Notes under the pieces: generated by a model | Database searches by the model: none | Told to the model about the DNA's origin: nothing | What the model saw: the letters and a program-made list of their open reading frames with translations, nothing else | Position numbers and translations under genes: made by a program | NCBI RefSeq assembly: GCF_020035535.1 | Contig: NZ_CP083350.1 | Location: 2,118,501 to 2,182,500 of the forward strand | Length of the DNA: 64,000 nt | Reading direction: 5' to 3' | From: Ensifer adhaerens | GTDB taxonomy: Bacteria > Pseudomonadota > Alphaproteobacteria > Rhizobiales > Rhizobiaceae | Shown: positions 61,494 to 64,000 of the stretch, one piece after another | Layout of the letters: each line of letters starts with the position of its first letter | Position numbering within the stretch: the first letter of the stretch is position 1

Positions 61494-62067
61494 GAAACAC
61501 TTCCTATGTTCTCGTCGCTGTCGTGACGTCCGTCGACGGGGGAAACCTGATCGCTTGAGGTATCCGCTGTGTTTCTCGGTTGGTCGGAAATGTAACAGAG
61601 CGTATAGGTTGCGCGGGGGGTAGGGAGCTAGCGGACGCCGTACATCATGTGACTGATAAGTCGCGGACTCGGTCTCGCGCGAGACGGACAATTGTTCAAC
61701 TTCGTTTGGGGGGGGCGGGAACGGGTCCATAGCTTGTTGTCCGCTTTGTCGCGCGTCGTTCCTCACGTTCGCAGTGACAAACGTGGGGCCGCAGAATAGA
61801 AGGCAGTGATCCTACCGGCTCTGAACACGAAGTTGTGGGTCACGATAGTCGGATACTGATGGTACGGCGTTAAATAGACAGCCTTCAAAACTGGCGCTTC
61901 AGTGCCGACGGCTCCCTATCCGGTCCGGACATAAGAGTTGGAGAGAATGATTATTCTTTGACCCGCGGCGTCCCGAGAGGATGTAGCAGTCGCCTTGCTT
62001 TCTATTCTGATGCTGGAGCACGGTCCGAAACCGTAAGGTCGCGGACCGTTTCTGATGGTCTACGGCC
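61494..62067. other. Intergenic region without recognisable features
   Basis: 574 bases between the start of the epoxide hydrolase and the end of the MFS gene. The first 60 bases should hold the epoxide hydrolase promoter. I found no gene, palindrome or terminator I could support; the short frames here lack any motif. Confidence 0.4.
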
Positions 62068-63255
62068 TCACAGTTGTCGGTTCTTTCCGGCCGCGATGCC
62101 AACCAGAGCCATGAAGCCACTCGCCACGATACATAAGACGAGCGGCAGCCCCCAGCTTCCAAGAGCTTCATGGAGTCCTCCGATCAGGGGTGGGCCGGCT
62201 GCGGCCAGAAGGTAACCGATGCATTGGGCCATGCCGGAAAGCGTTGCCGCGTCGGAGGCGTTTCGCGTGCGCAAACTGAGAAAAGCGAGCGCCAGTATGA
62301 GCCCGCCTCCTGCGCCGAAGCCAAAGAGCAGGATCCAAATCACGGCCAACCCCGGCGCGATCAACAGACCGAGCAATCCAGATGTGATGCTCAGTGCTAG
62401 ACCGCAGGCGAGCCCGCGCTGGTCCTTCAGTCGGGTGATAAGTGGAATCAGTACAAGGCCCGGGATTGCTGTCGCGAGAAGAAGTACGCCGTGCATCGTT
62501 CCGGCCTGTTCGGCCGAAAAGCCTGCGTCGCGGAGGATTTCCGGCAGCCAACTGACACCAACATAATAAAGGAGGCAATCCAAACCGAGAAATCCAGTGA
62601 CCTGCCATGCGACAGGAGACCGCCAAACTGATGCCCCGTTTTTGCGTCTCGTTGCGGTCGTAACTTGTTCAGCTCGCCTTCCAGACTGAGGGAACCATGC
62701 GAGTGATGCCAGTATTGGTAAGATCACTGTGATTGCAGCGACGTATCGCCAGTCGTTACCCGACAGGTGCGAGAGCGGGACCGCAAGTGCAGATGCCGCG
62801 GCGGCCGTTACGCCCATCGCGAGGACGTAAGTAGCCGTCAGCGGGCCAACCTTGCTGGGAAAATCGCGCTTCAGGAAGCTTGGTAGGAGCACGTTTCCGA
62901 CGGCAATGCCGCTTCCGACAACGGCGGTGCCGACATAGAGCATAACAACATGTCCAGTGGACCGGACGCAGATCCCAACCGCGATGAGGACTAGCGCCAT
63001 CAACAAGGTGCGCTCAAGTCCCAGGCTCCTCCCGATGCTGGCGGCAATCGGTGAAACGATCGCGAAGCAAATCAGGGGCAAAGTGATCAATAGACCGGCT
63101 TGTAAGGCATTAAGCTCGAAGACGAGTTTTAGTTGCTCCAGCAATGGAGCCATGCTTGTGAACGGAGCCCGCAAACAGGCTGCGATCATCATGATGCCCA
63201 CCAGAGCAAACGCGTTGATGTTCGAACGTCGAGGGGTTGTATCCAATGCAGTCAT
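62068..63255 (-). CDS. MFS transporter, CynX/NimT family
   Basis: A 395-residue major facilitator of the CynX/NimT branch (cyanate or 2-nitroimidazole transporters) with 12 helices. Indicative stretches are ACLRAPFTSMAPLLEQL (the RxxxTSxxPLL pattern of CynX proteins), VGSGIAVGNVLLPSFLKRDFPSKVG and LGLDCLLYYVGVSWLPEIL. ATG 63255 follows AGGAGAATTTTG. It diverges from an AraC-type regulator, the same arrangement as nimT-nimR in Escherichia coli, so export of a toxic small molecule under that regulator is likely. Confidence 0.9.
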   Translation of the reverse strand: MTALDTTPRRSNINAFALVGIMMIAACLRAPFTSMAPLLEQLKLVFELNALQAGLLITLPLICFAIVSPIAASIGRSLGLERTLLMALVLIAVGICVRSTGHVVMLYVGTAVVGSGIAVGNVLLPSFLKRDFPSKVGPLTATYVLAMGVTAAAASALAVPLSHLSGNDWRYVAAITVILPILASLAWFPQSGRRAEQVTTATRRKNGASVWRSPVAWQVTGFLGLDCLLYYVGVSWLPEILRDAGFSAEQAGTMHGVLLLATAIPGLVLIPLITRLKDQRGLACGLALSITSGLLGLLIAPGLAVIWILLFGFGAGGGLILALAFLSLRTRNASDAATLSGMAQCIGYLLAAAGPPLIGGLHEALGSWGLPLVLCIVASGFMALVGIAAGKNRQL

Positions 63256-63350
63256 CAAAATTCTCCTGTTGATGCCTGCACGCTAGCAAGTTGTGTCGGT
63301 GGTGAATTTCGATAATATGTCAGAAAATATCGAGAAACGGTCATAGAAGA

Positions 63351-64000
63351 ATGTCGGTTCTGGCCTACCTGAGGGCAAACAATGATCTTGATCGGATAAT
63401 GCAGTCCGCGATTGCACTGCGCGCTCACGTTCCGGTAGATGATCGAGACCCTGAAATGCACTTTCACAGGAAGGGGCAACTCGTCGCCGCCCTCCGAGGC
63501 AGTGTGATATGCGAGGTGCCGACGGGACTTTGGATGGTGCCACCTCAATGTGGCGTTTGGATTCCGGGTGGTACTCCTCACAGTATGCGTGTCAGCGGCG
63601 GCACCGACTTGTTGCTTTTGTGCGTTGAACCAGATGCCGCGGGACTGCCGAAGAACTGCTGCACCCTCTCCATCACACCACTGCTGCGCGAGCTCATTGT
63701 CCGATTGTCCTCGTTGCCGAAATATTACGAGCGTGGCCAATCCACAGATCGCCTCGTTTGCGTTATGCTGGAGGAGCTCAGCGAGATGAGTGTCGAGGAG
63801 TTGTACTTTCCCATCTCGAACAACATTCGCATACGGAGGCTAGCCGATGAACTGGTTAGGAATCCTGGAGATCGGCGCACAGCCAAAGACTGGGCTGCGC
63901 ACGCGGCGATGAGTGAACGGACCTTAACGCGTATCGTCTTGGAAGAAACCGGGATGACGTTTGGTCGGTGGCGGCAGCAACTGCAAATAATTGTCGCTTT
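63351..64000 (+). CDS. AraC family regulator, NimR-like (3' end beyond the window)
   Basis: The frame is open from ATG 63351 to the window end (at least 216 residues). The N-terminal half is a cupin-like sensing domain (HFHRKGQLVAALRGSVICEVPTGLWMVPPQCGVWIPGGTPHSMRV), as in NimR/YeaM-type regulators. The C-terminal half begins an AraC helix-turn-helix (TAKDWAAHAAMSERTLTRIVLEETGMTFGRWRQQLQI), and the second recognition helix lies outside the window. The gene is preceded by ATAGAAGA and diverges from the NimT-like MFS gene, 95 bases away. Confidence 0.88.
   Translation, partial: MSVLAYLRANNDLDRIMQSAIALRAHVPVDDRDPEMHFHRKGQLVAALRGSVICEVPTGLWMVPPQCGVWIPGGTPHSMRVSGGTDLLLLCVEPDAAGLPKNCCTLSITPLLRELIVRLSSLPKYYERGQSTDRLVCVMLEELSEMSVEELYFPISNNIRIRRLADELVRNPGDRRTAKDWAAHAAMSERTLTRIVLEETGMTFGRWRQQLQIIVA

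Noticed and set aside
1..64000. tRNA, rRNA, CRISPR array, riboswitch, replication or conjugation genes
   Set aside because: I looked for these on both strands and saw no convincing case; riboswitch and small-RNA calls cannot be excluded without covariance-model searches.

Overview
The window looks like an accessory (probably plasmid or genomic-island) region of an alphaproteobacterium of the Rhizobiales, most likely Rhizobiaceae. The reasons are a rhizobial-type betaine aldehyde dehydrogenase, many Dpp/Opp-type ABC importers with ATGA-coupled genes, IS66 debris, and an operon whose gene order matches the agrocinopine (acc) operon of Agrobacterium Ti plasmids. No rRNA, tRNA, CRISPR array or replication gene was seen. 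The species assignment is inference. Nearly every gene concerns import or catabolism of small organic solutes, and eight local regulators are present (GntR, LysR x2, GlxA/AraC, MarR, DeoR, AraC, plus operator-like palindromes).

Region A (1-12653, + strand): the tail of a peptide-type ABC importer (permease, permease, fused double ATPase) runs into a PuuE-like cyclic-amide hydrolase, a GntR regulator, an SDR dehydrogenase, an NAD-dependent epimerase/dehydratase and a TPP-dependent enzyme. A small cupin, betB, a BhcA/serine-glyoxylate-type aminotransferase and a second cupin follow. Region B (12907-21149, + strand): an exported SMP-30-like protein and an MFS transporter precede a second copy of the set hydrolase - epimerase - TPP enzyme, then a dihydroorotase-like amidohydrolase and a second SDR. 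The PuuE-like/epimerase/TPP triplet therefore occurs twice in diverged form. It is the best candidate here for an undescribed pathway.

Region C (21154-33055): a D-hydantoinase, its ABC importer and binding protein (- strand), and divergently an N-carbamoyl-D-amino-acid hydrolase and a D-threonine-aldolase-like PLP enzyme (+ strand) form a coherent import-and-hydrolysis route from 5-substituted hydantoins to D-amino acids. A LysR and a GlxA-type regulator lie next to it. Region D (33379-38455): a LysR regulator, an MFS carrier, an SAF-domain homoserine-dehydrogenase-like oxidoreductase and an aldehyde dehydrogenase. Region E (38815-46936): a five-gene Dpp-type importer flanked by two M24 creatinase/DddP-like enzymes. 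The upstream one is intact. The downstream one is broken by an apparent 11-base deletion that removes its HGxGLC motif, and a more decayed fragment of the same gene lies 13 kb further on (59576-59982).

Region F (46937-49417): IS66 transposase remnants, then a FUSC-family exporter and a divergent MarR regulator sharing a 51-base promoter with a palindrome. Region G (49723-59349, - strand): an acc-like operon (DeoR, binding protein, two ATPases, two permeases, glycerophosphodiesterase-like enzyme, inositol-monophosphatase-like enzyme) extended by a Nudix hydrolase and a DUF4432 aldose-epimerase-like protein, with two palindromes sharing an 8-base half-site upstream of the regulator. Region H (60159-64000): an exported microsomal-type epoxide hydrolase, and a CynX/NimT-type MFS exporter divergent from an AraC (NimR-like) regulator that is cut by the window end.
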